A stretch of 64,000 nucleotides of DNA, taken from Parvimonas sp035282405 (GTDB lineage Bacteria > Bacillota > Clostridia > Tissierellales > Peptoniphilaceae). The stretch spans positions 372,001-436,000 of the forward strand of contig NZ_JAYKBP010000002.1 in assembly GCF_035282405.1 (NCBI RefSeq), given 5' to 3'. A program made the position numbers and the translations under genes. Shown here piece by piece: positions 24,174 to 32,877 of this stretch (its first letter is position 1; each line of letters begins with the position of its first letter). The notes beneath the pieces were generated by a model. That model saw only the letters and a list, made by a program, of their open reading frames with translations, had not been told where the DNA came from and made no database searches.

Positions 24174-25160
24174 TTAAAATAATTTAGTTATATCATCAAT
24201 AAAAACTTCTTTATCCATTGACTTGATATATCTGTCAATTTCAATATCTTTAAGAGCCTCTTCAATTGACTTTTTCGAACATTGAACTCCTTTTAATATA
24301 CCACACAATCTATCTATACCCAATTCACTAAAGAAATCTCCTTCAATGGAAATGTCTTTAATCCTCCCGTTTTCAATATCAAGACCTATTTCTACAACCC
24401 CACAAGAATATTTTTCAGCTTTTCTATTTTTTTTCAAAGAGCCATTTCCATAATTCCAGTTTTTTGTTGCAAAAAGAGAATCTCTAATTTCATAAATTTT
24501 TTTCATCTCTTCCGTGCTTAAAGTTGTAATATTGGTAATTTTGTATTCATCTTTTATATATGCAATAGCCTTATCCATAAAAGTTTCAACATCCATATCA
24601 ATCATATCTCCTATAAATCCTACTCTGGATCTTACAGATTGTACAGCTTTCCCTTTAAATTTTATATCTCTTGATTTTAAAGAATTGCTTAGATTATATA
24701 AATTTGCTTTAAATAAAAAAGTACCATGATGTAAAATCTTTTCTTTATTTTGATATTGGGCATTTCCACTGACCTTTGCTCCGTCTATCTGAATGTCATT
24801 TCTTCCCGTAAATTCTGCATTAAGCCCCAAAGACTTCAGAAAATTAACAACTGGCTTTGCAAATTTTTTAAAAGATGAATCCACGTCATCTCCGGTTTTT
24901 TTAGTTATAAAACTATATTGCATATTTTCCGTATCACAATATATTGCACCACCACCGGATAATCTTCTGATTACATCCATATTATTTGCATTTGTAAAAT
25001 CCAAATTGACTTCCAAATCAATATTTTGATATCTTCCAATCAAAATACAAGGCCTATTTCTCCAAAGCATAAAAATATCTTCATCATAATTTTCCATTAA
25101 ATAAAGTTCTATTGCATGATTTAAAGCCGGATCAAAATTTTTATTTTCAACAAAAATCAT
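24174..25160 (-). CDS. lplA: Lipoate-protein ligase A
   Basis: This 328-residue protein has the LplA/LipB-fold motifs RRLSGGGAIYCD near residue 72 (biotin/lipoate ligase glycine loop), GNAQYQNKEKILHHGTFLF around 140, and a C-terminal accessory domain. It activates free lipoate with ATP and attaches it to the lipoyl domain of proteins such as GcvH. A GGAGATATAAT leader precedes the ATG. It is cotranscribed with lipA and complements the glycine cleavage operon elsewhere in the window. Confidence 0.93.
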   Translation of the reverse strand: MIFVENKNFDPALNHAIELYLMENYDEDIFMLWRNRPCILIGRYQNIDLEVNLDFTNANNMDVIRRLSGGGAIYCDTENMQYSFITKKTGDDVDSSFKKFAKPVVNFLKSLGLNAEFTGRNDIQIDGAKVSGNAQYQNKEKILHHGTFLFKANLYNLSNSLKSRDIKFKGKAVQSVRSRVGFIGDMIDMDVETFMDKAIAYIKDEYKITNITTLSTEEMKKIYEIRDSLFATKNWNYGNGSLKKNRKAEKYSCGVVEIGLDIENGRIKDISIEGDFFSELGIDRLCGILKGVQCSKKSIEEALKDIEIDRYIKSMDKEVFIDDITKLF

Positions 25161-25235
25161 ATTATATCTCCATAAATTAATTTTAACTTAAATATATTTT
25201 ACCACAAATCAAGCTATAAAAATAGTACCACAAAA

Positions 25236-25260
25236 AAAGAAAACCAAAATGATTTTCTTT
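25236..25260 (-). terminator. Terminator overlapping the 3' end of the metal permease gene
   Basis: AAAGAAAA (25236-25243) pairs with TTTTCTTT (25253-25260). The U-run is on the minus strand. Confidence 0.6.
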
Positions 25261-26062
25261 AAATTTTTAAAAACTTTCTTAAATTCTGTAAAATTACTAT
25301 TGTCATTAACATAACAATTCCTGTTAAAACCATTGTTCCACCCGGCTTTAATCCTTTGTAGTACGAAATAACAATGCCTGCAATCGTAAATAACATTCCA
25401 AACAAAATAGAATAAACCACTGTCTGAAAATACGATTTTGAAACTCTTAAAGCACAGGCGACAGGAATAACCATAAGAGATGAAACCATTAAAACTCCAA
25501 CAGTTCTTGAAGCGATTGAAATTGATAGAGAAATTAGAAATGTAAAAATTATATTTACGGTTTGAACTCTAATTCCTGCAAGTCTTGCTCCAACTTCATC
25601 AAATGAAACATATAACAGAGCTTTATACAATACAACGAAAACAGCAATTACAATAAAAAACACCATTGTAACTAAAATAACTTCAAAATCACTTATGGCA
25701 ACAATACTTCCAAACAAAAAACTGTTGAAATTGGCTGCCCCTTTTACGAAATCTGAAAGAACAGCAGCAAGTCCAATCCCCATACTCATAATTATTGCTG
25801 TTGATATATCCGAATTTTTTGGAAAATATCTCCTCATAATTTCAATGGAAAAACTTGCAATCGCACAGGAAACTATCGCCGTTATAATTGGATTTACTCT
25901 AAAAATAAGTCCAATTGTAACTCCGGCAAGAGAAACATGAGATAATGCCTCCCCAATCATAGAATTTCTCTTATTTACCATAACAACCCCAATGCAAGGT
26001 ATAACAATGGATAACATAATTCCAACTAAAAAAGCTCTCCTCATAAATTCAAATTGAAACAT
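25259..26062 (-). CDS. znuB: Metal (zinc/manganese-type) ABC transporter permease
   Basis: This 267-residue membrane protein has about eight hydrophobic segments and ABC-3 family motifs. NSMIGEALSHVSLAGVTIGL near residue 32 is the ATPase contact loop, and VGVLMVSSLMVIPVACALR near 190 is also diagnostic. ABC-3 permeases import Zn or Mn. The start codon overlaps the stop of the ATPase gene by one base (TAATG), showing coupling. The symbol is tentative as to metal; the Fur-family regulator opposite the operon supports zinc. No substrate-binding lipoprotein gene is present nearby. Confidence 0.85.
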   Translation of the reverse strand: MFQFEFMRRAFLVGIMLSIVIPCIGVVMVNKRNSMIGEALSHVSLAGVTIGLIFRVNPIITAIVSCAIASFSIEIMRRYFPKNSDISTAIIMSMGIGLAAVLSDFVKGAANFNSFLFGSIVAISDFEVILVTMVFFIVIAVFVVLYKALLYVSFDEVGARLAGIRVQTVNIIFTFLISLSISIASRTVGVLMVSSLMVIPVACALRVSKSYFQTVVYSILFGMLFTIAGIVISYYKGLKPGGTMVLTGIVMLMTIVILQNLRKFLKI

Positions 26063-26733
26063 TATCTTACCACCACTTTCTTATCTCTTATTTCCACAAC
26101 CCTTGTAAGATTATCTTTCATAATTTCAAGCTCATGAGTTACAAGCAAAATTGTAATTCCATGCACTCTGTTAAGATGAGTTAAAATCTTAAAAAGTTGA
26201 TTTTTACTTTCTTTGTCAATTCCTGTTGTAGGCTCATCAAAAAGTAAAATCTTAGGACTATTTATTAAAGATTTTGCAATCATAATCCTTTGTTGTTGTC
26301 CACCACTCATTTTATTCAGAGGTGTATTTGCAAACTCAAGCATATTAACTTGTGATAATGCCCTTTTTGCAAGTTCAAGATGACTTTTTCTTGAAAATTT
26401 GAAAAATCCCATTTTATCATAAAGATTTAAGGTTACAATCTCCAAGGCGGTTATGGGAAAACTAGGTATATTATTAGCATTTATCTGTGGAACATATCCT
26501 ATAATCTTCCATTCTTTAAAATTTCTAATATTTGTATTTGATATAAATATTTCTCCACTTGATGGGTTAAATTCTCTTAAAATTAATTTGAGCAAAGTAG
26601 ATTTTCCACTACCATTTGCTCCAATTATAGCTATAAAATCTTTCTCTTGAATATCAAAAGAAAGATTTTCTAAAACATTTGCGCCCCCACTGTAAGAAAA
26701 AGACACATTTTTTATTGAAATAATATTTTCCAA
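26062..26733 (-). CDS. znuC: Metal ABC transporter ATP-binding protein
   Basis: This 223-residue ABC ATPase has Walker A AIIGANGSGKSTLL near residue 33, the Q-loop region YVPQIN, signature MSGGQQQRIM, and Walker B KILLFDEPTTGID. Similarity and context place it with the Zn/Mn importer ATPases. The start is TTG, with AGGAG seven bases upstream. It is the first gene of the operon, divergent from the Zur-like regulator, with an inverted repeat in between. Confidence 0.87.
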   Translation of the reverse strand: MENIISIKNVSFSYSGGANVLENLSFDIQEKDFIAIIGANGSGKSTLLKLILREFNPSSGEIFISNTNIRNFKEWKIIGYVPQINANNIPSFPITALEIVTLNLYDKMGFFKFSRKSHLELAKRALSQVNMLEFANTPLNKMSGGQQQRIMIAKSLINSPKILLFDEPTTGIDKESKNQLFKILTHLNRVHGITILLVTHELEIMKDNLTRVVEIRDKKVVVR

Positions 26734-26755
26734 AACATTCTCCTATCTTGTAATT

Positions 26756-26784
26756 TCAACTATCTTCAAATCTTTGATAGTTGA
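26756..26784. promoter_or_regulatory. Inverted repeat upstream of the metal transporter operon
   Basis: TCAACTATC (26756-26764) and GATAGTTGA (26776-26784) are perfect arms with an 11-base spacer, 23 bases before the ATPase start. It could be a regulator site or a leader hairpin; it does not match a classical Fur box. Confidence 0.5.
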
Positions 26785-26943
26785 TTTTTCTATCTAAGTT
26801 TTTAATTTACTTCTCTTAACTAAAATTAGTCTATTTTATATAAATCATCTATATATTAAGCTGTGATAAATTCTTTATAAATTTAAAATTAAATTTGTAA
26901 CTTTTATTTTATCCTATTTATCTATAATCATTTTTATATTATC

Positions 26944-26982
26944 TTTGCCATAAGCCAAAAAAAGTGATATAATAATGGCAAA
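26944..26982 (+). promoter_or_regulatory. Promoter flanked by an inverted repeat, upstream of the Zur-like gene
   Basis: TTGCCA (26945-26950) and TATAAT (26968-26973) are spaced by 17 bases. TTTGCCAT (26944-26951) and ATGGCAAA (26975-26982) are perfect arms of an inverted repeat that embraces the whole core promoter. This suggests a repressor that bridges or loops the promoter. Confidence 0.65.
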
Positions 26983-27011
26983 GGAAATGATTTTAGTTAT
27001 GATTTTTTCAC

Positions 27012-27042
27012 AATCACTCCTTTTAGTTAATTAAGAGTGATT
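27012..27042. promoter_or_regulatory. Inverted repeat in the leader of the Zur-like gene
   Basis: AATCACTC (27012-27019) pairs with GAGTGATT (27035-27042), and TTAGTTAATTAA lies between. It is located downstream of the promoter and 80 bases before the start codon, so it could be an operator or an RNA hairpin. Confidence 0.45.
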
Positions 27043-27121
27043 ATATTTGCAAATAGCACTCATTTACATATACAGTATTATATACCTATTCTAGTTAAAA
27101 ATCAAGCAAAGGAGAGTATTT

Positions 27122-27622
27122 ATGAAAAAAGTTTTTTTGAATATTTTAAAAGAAAATGACTTAAAAATTACAAAAAACAGATTAGCAATCCTTAATGAAT
27201 TGGACAAAAGAGAAATTCCTACAACAGCAGAAGATATTTACAATGCAATCTCAACAAAAGGAGAAAAATATAGTATCTCAAGTATATATAGAGCATTAAA
27301 TCAATTCTGTGAAAAAAATATTGCAAAGAGAACTGCAGAAATAGATGGAACTACATATTTTCAATTGAATAATGGACATATTCACAGTCTAATTTGTGAA
27401 AAATGTAAAAAAATAATACCGATAAATCATTGTCCAATACATAGCTTAATTGATGACATAGAAAATAAAACCGAATTTATTGTAACCGGACATTATTTAG
27501 AAATTAAAGGACTTTGTAAAAATTGTCAGAAAAAACTTTCAAAAGAAGAACTGGATTATATAAAAAATTCCAGTAAAGAACTGCACAGTAATCATAAATG
27601 TAAAAATGAAAATTGTATCTAA
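27122..27622 (+). CDS. Fur family metal-responsive repressor (Zur-like)
   Basis: This 166-residue protein has the Fur winged helix (KITKNRLAILNELDKREIPT, then SSIYRALNQFCEKNI), an HIHSLICEKC motif, and paired cysteines CEKC and CKNC for structural zinc. An extra Cys/His tail (HSNHKCKNENC) could bind another metal. It is divergent from a Zn/Mn-type ABC operon, which supports a Zur-like role. Fur, PerR and Mur cannot be fully separated by sequence reading. AGGAGAG precedes the ATG. Confidence 0.85.
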   Translation: MKKVFLNILKENDLKITKNRLAILNELDKREIPTTAEDIYNAISTKGEKYSISSIYRALNQFCEKNIAKRTAEIDGTTYFQLNNGHIHSLICEKCKKIIPINHCPIHSLIDDIENKTEFIVTGHYLEIKGLCKNCQKKLSKEELDYIKNSSKELHSNHKCKNENCI

Positions 27623-27650
27623 ATACCTTTGAAAACTTTTTTAAAAAGTA

Positions 27651-27679
27651 TTGACAAATATTTAATAAATTGATATAAT
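27651..27679 (+). promoter_or_regulatory. Consensus promoter of the tRNA operon
   Basis: TTGACA (27651-27656) and TATAAT (27674-27679) with exactly 17 bases between them, about 30 bases before tRNA-His. Confidence 0.9.
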
Positions 27680-27709
27680 AAACAAGCATTCGTATGAGTG
27701 TGAAGTTTG

Positions 27710-27786
27710 GTGGGTGTGGCCTAGCTGGTTAGGGCGTCAGATTGTGGCTCTGAAGGTCATGGGTTCGAATCCCATCATCCACCCCA
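27710..27786 (+). tRNA. tRNA-His (GTG)
   Basis: The cloverleaf has acceptor GTGGGTG with CATCCAC, anticodon stem TCAGA/TCTGA around a loop TTGTGGC (anticodon GTG), T-arm ATGGG-TTCGAAT-CCCAT, and an encoded CCA. A G at 27709 can act as the His-specific G-1 opposite discriminator C. Confidence 0.95.
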
Positions 27787-27791
27787 TATAT

Positions 27792-27875
27792 GCAGGAATG
27801 GCGGAACTGGCAGACGCGCTAGACTTAGGATCTAGTGTCATTGACGTGGGGGTTCAAGTCCTCTTTCCTGCACCA
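27792..27875 (+). tRNA. tRNA-Leu (TAG)
   Basis: The cloverleaf has acceptor GCAGGAA with TTCCTGC, anticodon stem CTAGA/TCTAG around CTTAGGA (anticodon TAG), the long variable arm typical of tRNA-Leu, and an encoded CCA. It follows tRNA-His by five bases in the same transcript. Confidence 0.95.
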
Positions 27876-27895
27876 TGTTTTCCCGTGTAGTAGTT

Positions 27896-27927
27896 AAAAA
27901 GTAGAGTTTTTTGGACTCTACTTTTTT
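27896..27927 (+). terminator. Terminator of the tRNA operon
   Basis: AAAAAGTAGAGT (27896-27907) pairs with ACTCTACTTTTT (27915-27926), followed by T. The next gene starts 30 bases later with its own ribosome binding site. Confidence 0.85.
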
Positions 27928-27955
27928 CTTTACAAAATTTAAGAGAGGAGCTATT

Positions 27956-28858
27956 ATGAAAAAAGTTATAAATATTGAAAAAACAGACTCTAATTTTGAA
28001 GATTATATTTTATTTGATATAGAAACAACAGGTCTTAGTAGGACTAAAGACTTTATGTATATGTTTGGTATTTGTGAAAAAAAAGAAAAAGAATTAATCT
28101 ATTCTCAATATTACATAGAGAATGAAAGGGAAGAAAAAGACTTGATTTTAAAGATAAAGGAGCTTTTAAATTCAAAACAAGTAATCTCATATAATGGCGA
28201 CAGATTTGATTTTCCATTTATAAGAAAAAAGATGGAAAAATATAATATAACAAAAATAGATTTTCAAAATATTGACATTTACAGGCAATTCCAAAAACTT
28301 AATTTTTTCCTTGATGAACCTAGCCTAAAAGCTATAAATCTAGGAAAAAGACTTGGTTTTGATGTTCATGACCATGTTAATCAACAAGAAATGCCTAAAA
28401 TTTTTAAGATGTATCAAGAACTTAAGGATAAGGAGATGTTGTCAAAACTTATTTACCATAACTATATTGATCTGCAAATTCTAAGCTATATTTATGAATA
28501 TAAGGAAAGTGTTTTAAATAAAATTTTGACTATTAATAATAAAAAATTTACAGGAATTTTAAAAAATATTTATATTCAAAAAAATTATCTGATAACGAGA
28601 CTTTCTAATACGGAAAAAGCAGAAATAAATTTTCATCAAAATAATTACAGTATAACAAGCAATAAAGATGAACTCAAAATAGCTTTAGAATTGGAAGACG
28701 GATTAATTGAAAATAATATAAAAGCTAAAGTTTTTAAATCAAAATATGAAAATAAAATCTTCAAAGAGTCCCAAAATTTAACTGAAAACTTTATTCTGAT
28801 AATAAAAAATAATAAAATAATTAAAGAAAATTTACTCCTTTTACTAAATTTAATTTAA
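27956..28858 (+). CDS. Ribonuclease H-like (YprB-type) exonuclease domain protein
   Basis: This 300-residue protein starts at the ATG preceded by AGAGAGGAG; the longer ORF overlaps the tRNA terminator. The first 190 residues form a DEDD-type fold: YILFDIETTGLSR (DxE), ISYNGDRFDFPFI (NxxxFD), and YHNYIDLQILSYI (the late Asp). This matches YprB/RNase_H_2 proteins, putative 3'-5' exonucleases. The last 100 residues are lysine- and asparagine-rich and unassigned. YprB is normally larger with TPR repeats, so this is a short form. Confidence 0.8.
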   Translation: MKKVINIEKTDSNFEDYILFDIETTGLSRTKDFMYMFGICEKKEKELIYSQYYIENEREEKDLILKIKELLNSKQVISYNGDRFDFPFIRKKMEKYNITKIDFQNIDIYRQFQKLNFFLDEPSLKAINLGKRLGFDVHDHVNQQEMPKIFKMYQELKDKEMLSKLIYHNYIDLQILSYIYEYKESVLNKILTINNKKFTGILKNIYIQKNYLITRLSNTEKAEINFHQNNYSITSNKDELKIALELEDGLIENNIKAKVFKSKYENKIFKESQNLTENFILIIKNNKIIKENLLLLLNLI

Positions 28859-28959
28859 TATAGGTAAAACGGTAAAAAATCCTTTAATTTTTTCGGTTTT
28901 TGGTGTATAATAATACTGGAGGTAGTTATGTAGTTGTTGATAAAATTTAGGAGTTTACT

Positions 28960-29439
28960 ATGGATGTCGGTGACAAAATTTTTTATCCTATGCATGGAGC
29001 AGGATTGATTAAAAGCATAGAAAATAAGTGCTTAGGCGATGATTGTGAACGATTTTATGTGATTGAACTTCCTATGGAACAAAATTTGCATATATTTATT
29101 AAAGAGGACGATATTGATAAGTTTGAATTTAGACAACTTGTAAATGAAGATACCCTCGATAAAGTTTACAATTACCTTAATGATGTAGATTGCCCTATGC
29201 CTAATAATTGGGTACAAAGATACAAGGAAAATACACAAAGGCTTAAGTCTTCGGATATTTTCAATATAGCATATGTTTTTAAGGGATTGGTTGTTAGAAA
29301 TGGGAAAGGTAAACTTTCTTTAAAAGAATTATTTATGTTAAACCTTGCTAGACGAATTTTAATTTCAGAATTTGTTATGGTTAGTGGTTTTTCAAAGAAC
29401 AAAATCAACAAAATAATAGATTATTCTATGGAACATTAG
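28960..29439 (+). CDS. CarD family transcriptional regulator
   Basis: This 159-residue protein has the CarD N-terminal RNA-polymerase interacting domain (MDVGDKIFYPMHGAGLIKSI near residue 1-20, then FYVIELPMEQNLHIFI) and a helical C-terminal DNA-binding part. CarD-type proteins bind the RNA polymerase beta subunit and stabilise open promoter complexes. AGGAG precedes the ATG. It lies 9 bases before yacL; carD and yacL are also neighbours in other Firmicutes. Confidence 0.9.
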   Translation: MDVGDKIFYPMHGAGLIKSIENKCLGDDCERFYVIELPMEQNLHIFIKEDDIDKFEFRQLVNEDTLDKVYNYLNDVDCPMPNNWVQRYKENTQRLKSSDIFNIAYVFKGLVVRNGKGKLSLKELFMLNLARRILISEFVMVSGFSKNKINKIIDYSMEH

Positions 29440-29448
29440 GAGGAAAGT

Positions 29449-30519
29449 ATGTTTAAAGTTTTAAGATACTTGACCTTTGTTTTTGGTGGACTTTTAGGAA
29501 TTTTAGCTGCCTATGGAATTGGTCAAGTAATAGAATTAGAGGTAAGTAAATCTATTGTAGTTTCGATTTATACCGTATGTGCAATTATTTTTGGTATCAT
29601 TTTTTATTTATTATTTCCGGTAATTTTTAAGAAACTTACAGAAAATTTTGAAAATGTAATTAAAAAGGCACAAAAGACTCCAACTTCAGATATTGTTATC
29701 GCGATAGCAGGGCTTATAGTTGGATTAGTTATAGCTTTTTTAATCTCTTTACCTATTTCCAATATAAATTTTCCTGTTATAGGAAATTTATTAAGTGCAA
29801 CCATTACCATTTTTATATATTGTGCACTTGGATTTATTGGAATTAAAATTGCAGTAGATAAAAAAGACGAAATCTTGAAACTTAAGATTTTTTCAAGAGA
29901 AAAAACTATTAAAAAAGGACAGTCTTATCCTAAAATTTTAGATACTTCTGTAATAATTGACGGAAGAATTTACGATATAATTAAGACTGGATTTTTAGAA
30001 GGTCCAATTATTATTGCCATGTTTATGGTTAAAGAATTGCAATACATCGCCGATTCTGAAGACCCAAACAGAAGACAAAGAGGTAGACGAGGACTTGATA
30101 TTTTAGATTTACTTCAAAATGAAAAAAATGTTGAGATAAAAATTGTAGATAAGGATTATAAGAATATCAAAGAAGTGGATCATAAATTGTTAAAACTAAC
30201 AGAAGATTATCACGGAAAACTTATTACAAATGACTATAATTTGAATAAAGTTGCATCTCTTCAAAAAATTTCTATACTTAATATAAATGAGCTTGCACTT
30301 GCAGTGAAACCTGTCGTAATTCAAGGCGAAAAACTTATTGTTGAAGTCATAAATCGTGGTAAGGAACCTGAACAAGGTCTTGGTTATCTTTCCGATGGAA
30401 CCATGATTGTAGTTGAAGACGGAAAAGATTATATTGGCCAAACAATAGAAACAACTGTAACAAGTATATTGCAAACTCCTGCGGGTAAGATGATATTTAC
30501 TAGAAAAAACTTAAAATAG
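29449..30519 (+). CDS. yacL: YacL-type PIN/TRAM domain membrane protein
   Basis: This 356-residue protein has four N-terminal membrane segments (first about 145 residues), a PIN nuclease-like domain starting KILDTSVIIDGRIYDI with conserved acidic residues (later TNDYNLNKVA), and a C-terminal TRAM domain (VEDGKDYIGQTIETTVTSIL). The architecture and length match YacL of Bacillus. The natural substrate is unknown, with RNA cleavage presumed from the fold. AGGAGG precedes the ATG. In Bacillus it lies before ispD; here two unknown membrane genes follow instead. Confidence 0.92.
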   Translation: MFKVLRYLTFVFGGLLGILAAYGIGQVIELEVSKSIVVSIYTVCAIIFGIIFYLLFPVIFKKLTENFENVIKKAQKTPTSDIVIAIAGLIVGLVIAFLISLPISNINFPVIGNLLSATITIFIYCALGFIGIKIAVDKKDEILKLKIFSREKTIKKGQSYPKILDTSVIIDGRIYDIIKTGFLEGPIIIAMFMVKELQYIADSEDPNRRQRGRRGLDILDLLQNEKNVEIKIVDKDYKNIKEVDHKLLKLTEDYHGKLITNDYNLNKVASLQKISILNINELALAVKPVVIQGEKLIVEVINRGKEPEQGLGYLSDGTMIVVEDGKDYIGQTIETTVTSILQTPAGKMIFTRKNLK

Positions 30520-30549
30520 ATATATTATGTAATTTAAAGGAAGGATTTC

Positions 30550-30984
30550 ATGAATGAGAGAATTTATAAATCAACATCTTTTCAATTTGTAAAAGAATTA
30601 GTATTATTATTTGTTGCCTGTGCCTTTTTAACTTTTATTCTACGTTTTTTTCTTCAAATATATGATAATGTAATCATTGTGGCGATTGTAGGCATTGTTT
30701 CATTATTATTTACACTTAGTGACAGAAAATTATATGTTAAAGTTACTGATGACACTCTTACATTAGTAAAAGGTAAAAAAATTGATGAATACAAAATAGA
30801 AGAATGTGCCTTAAAAGCTAGAATAAAAAATAATGATATTCTAACTTTATATGTTACTGATTCAAATGGTAATACAAAAAGTTATGATTTATCATTATTA
30901 GGCCACAAGCAATTCGAAAAACTTATTGAAGATCTTCGTATAGTAGGAGACAAATCAGAATCAATTACGCTTAAAGCGGAATAG
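30550..30984 (+). CDS. Hypothetical membrane protein with C-terminal PH-like domain
   Basis: This 144-residue protein has two N-terminal membrane segments (about 13-35 and 40-56) and a cytoplasmic beta-rich part with alternating charged and hydrophobic residues (LYVKVTDDTLTLVKGKKIDE). That part resembles bacterial PH-like membrane proteins. It starts 30 bases after yacL with AGGAAGG upstream and is 17 bases before the next gene, so it is part of the carD-yacL operon by spacing. Function unknown. Confidence 0.6.
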   Translation: MNERIYKSTSFQFVKELVLLFVACAFLTFILRFFLQIYDNVIIVAIVGIVSLLFTLSDRKLYVKVTDDTLTLVKGKKIDEYKIEECALKARIKNNDILTLYVTDSNGNTKSYDLSLLGHKQFEKLIEDLRIVGDKSESITLKAE

Positions 30985-31001
30985 ATATATAGGAGGATAT
31001 T

Positions 31002-31454
31002 ATGGATAGTATTTCACAAATGATAAAAAATATGGGAATCTTGGCTTATATCATTCCTGCTGTTTTTATCATTTACATTATTGGAATTGTAATTTGGATG
31101 AAAAAAAGAAAACAAGGATATGAAAAATGGCTTTCAGAGCATCCTGATGCAGTTAAAATTTATTTGACTACAGGTTTTAACGCCATTACTTCAAAAACAC
31201 TTTCCGGAAGAATTTTAAGTCCAAATGCTTATCCAAAAATTGCATATGAAGGAACTAAGTCTGTAATTTATGCATTACCTGGAACTGTTGATGTAGAACT
31301 TACTTACAGTTATACAAGACCTGGAGTTCTACATAAAAATGTAACTACAACTTGGGGACCTACAAAACTTTCACTTGAAGTTGAAAAAGGAAAAACTTAT
31401 TCTTTAACTTTTGATAAAGATGAAGAAACTTTCAAATTCAGCGTTGAAAGATAA
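31002..31454 (+). CDS. Hypothetical membrane-anchored beta-domain protein
   Basis: This 150-residue protein has one N-terminal membrane helix (about residues 12-31) followed by a basic patch and a beta-rich domain. Its strand-like repeats include TVDVELTYSYTRPG and LSLEVEKGKTYSLTFD. AGGAGG precedes the ATG. It is the last gene of the carD-yacL cluster before a two-hairpin terminator. I recognise no family. Confidence 0.55.
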   Translation: MDSISQMIKNMGILAYIIPAVFIIYIIGIVIWMKKRKQGYEKWLSEHPDAVKIYLTTGFNAITSKTLSGRILSPNAYPKIAYEGTKSVIYALPGTVDVELTYSYTRPGVLHKNVTTTWGPTKLSLEVEKGKTYSLTFDKDEETFKFSVER

Positions 31455-31470
31455 TTAGAAAAAGGAAAAA

Positions 31471-31533
31471 CTTCGACAATTTATGTCGAAGTCAGAGTGC
31501 AGACAAAGCATAAGTTTTGTCTGTGCTTTTTTT
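31471..31533 (+). terminator. Two-hairpin terminator region after the carD-yacL cluster
   Basis: CTTCGACA pairs with TGTCGAAG (31471-31491). Then GCAGACAAA (31499-31507) pairs with TTTGTCTG-GC (to 31526), followed by seven T. Confidence 0.8.
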
Positions 31534-31650
31534 AATTCTAATTTTTATCAATTTTAACTAAAAGCTGACCATAATAGTCAGCTCCTAGTTAAATCAATTT
31601 TGATAAATTATTCATATTAAATTCTTTTAATAAGTCTTTTATTCCTGTTT

Positions 31651-32874
31651 TTATTTCATCTCTTTCGTCCATAAATCATAATCCCTTTTTAATTCTTCAT
31701 CTTTTTCCAGCATTTCATCAATAGTTTTATTTACCTTTTCATCTAACTCTATAAAATTTTCATTTATTTCTTTTGCCTTTTCTACTTTTGGATCAAGCTC
31801 TCTTTTTGTTTGTCCTACTGTAGTATCATAAGTTACTCCACCTTCCATATATGCTGCCCTTACTTCTTGTGGTGATAAAATAAATCCAAACGGGACTTCT
31901 AATGTACTATCCCATATTTCTTCTGCTCCTGCAACTGCTTTATCTCTTATATTTTTTATATTTTCATATGCTGTTGTCGATATTTCTTTTACTCCTTTTG
32001 ATATTATTCTTGCTTGTTCGCTATCTAAAAATATTTCCTCGTTCTTCGTATAGCCTCCTTGTGCTAAATTTTCTTTAAAACTTTTTAGATTTTCTAGTTC
32101 ACTAAACATTTCTTGTTTTATTTTTAGATGTTTTTCTGCTACTTCCCCTTCTTTATTTATAAGTTCTCCATTTTCATTAAATTTCCAATTCGATAAACTA
32201 TGAGGTATAAATCCACTGCCATAATCTAAATATATTGCTGTTTGTGTTTCGTTTCCTGTAATATTTCCTATAAGATCACGATTATTTCTATAATTCATAA
32301 ATTGCTCAGGATGTTCTCTCATATATTCTATCTCGTCTCCATATATCATCTTATGTATATCCGGTCCATTAAATCCTACATTATAAAAGCCCTTTTTTAA
32401 AGCAACATACATAGCTAGAGATTGACCTAATGAATGCCCCGTTGTAGTTATTATAGAATCTGGATATTCTGCTCTTATTTTATCTGCGAATTCTAATGCT
32501 GTATTCGATTGAGCTTTAGATATTTTTAAGTCTAGCGACAAAAGGCGATTGCTCTCACTAGACAGCTTATACTTTGTACTTCCAAGGTAAATCGTTTGAA
32601 TGTCTGTTAAGATATCATTCCATTCATCAGTTCCTGCATAAGCTATTACAATATGCTTTGTATCCACTTTTCCATTTATAATTGGAGCAACTGCCATTAC
32701 TTGCATTCCATTTTCATGGTCTAGTACTTCTAAGACTTTAAATCTATTATTAGATTTTTCAAAATCATCACCTTTTTTTAAAGGGTAATCAATTCCTGGT
32801 TTATTTTTTCTAACTTTATAAACTTCATTTGAAATCCATCTATAATCTAAATCTGTAATCTTTACATCACTCAT
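31651..32874 (-). CDS. Class 3-type lipase with long helical C-terminal domain
   Basis: This 407-residue protein has no signal peptide. The N-terminal half is a class 3 (fungal-type) lipase fold: HIVIAYAGTDEW near residue 74, nucleophile elbow TTGHSLGQSLA with Ser148, NNRDLIG with Asp200, and FIPHSLSNW with His225, a complete Ser-Asp-His triad. The C-terminal half is helical and charged and holds a late GVTYDTTVGQTKRELD segment. A lipase head with a helical tail and no Sec signal resembles polymorphic-toxin or type VII-type lipase effectors. It is coupled to the preceding membrane-protein gene, whose stop lies three bases before its ATG. Confidence 0.7.
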   Translation of the reverse strand: MSDVKITDLDYRWISNEVYKVRKNKPGIDYPLKKGDDFEKSNNRFKVLEVLDHENGMQVMAVAPIINGKVDTKHIVIAYAGTDEWNDILTDIQTIYLGSTKYKLSSESNRLLSLDLKISKAQSNTALEFADKIRAEYPDSIITTTGHSLGQSLAMYVALKKGFYNVGFNGPDIHKMIYGDEIEYMREHPEQFMNYRNNRDLIGNITGNETQTAIYLDYGSGFIPHSLSNWKFNENGELINKEGEVAEKHLKIKQEMFSELENLKSFKENLAQGGYTKNEEIFLDSEQARIISKGVKEISTTAYENIKNIRDKAVAGAEEIWDSTLEVPFGFILSPQEVRAAYMEGGVTYDTTVGQTKRELDPKVEKAKEINENFIELDEKVNKTIDEMLEKDEELKRDYDLWTKEMK

Positions 32875-32877
32875 AAT

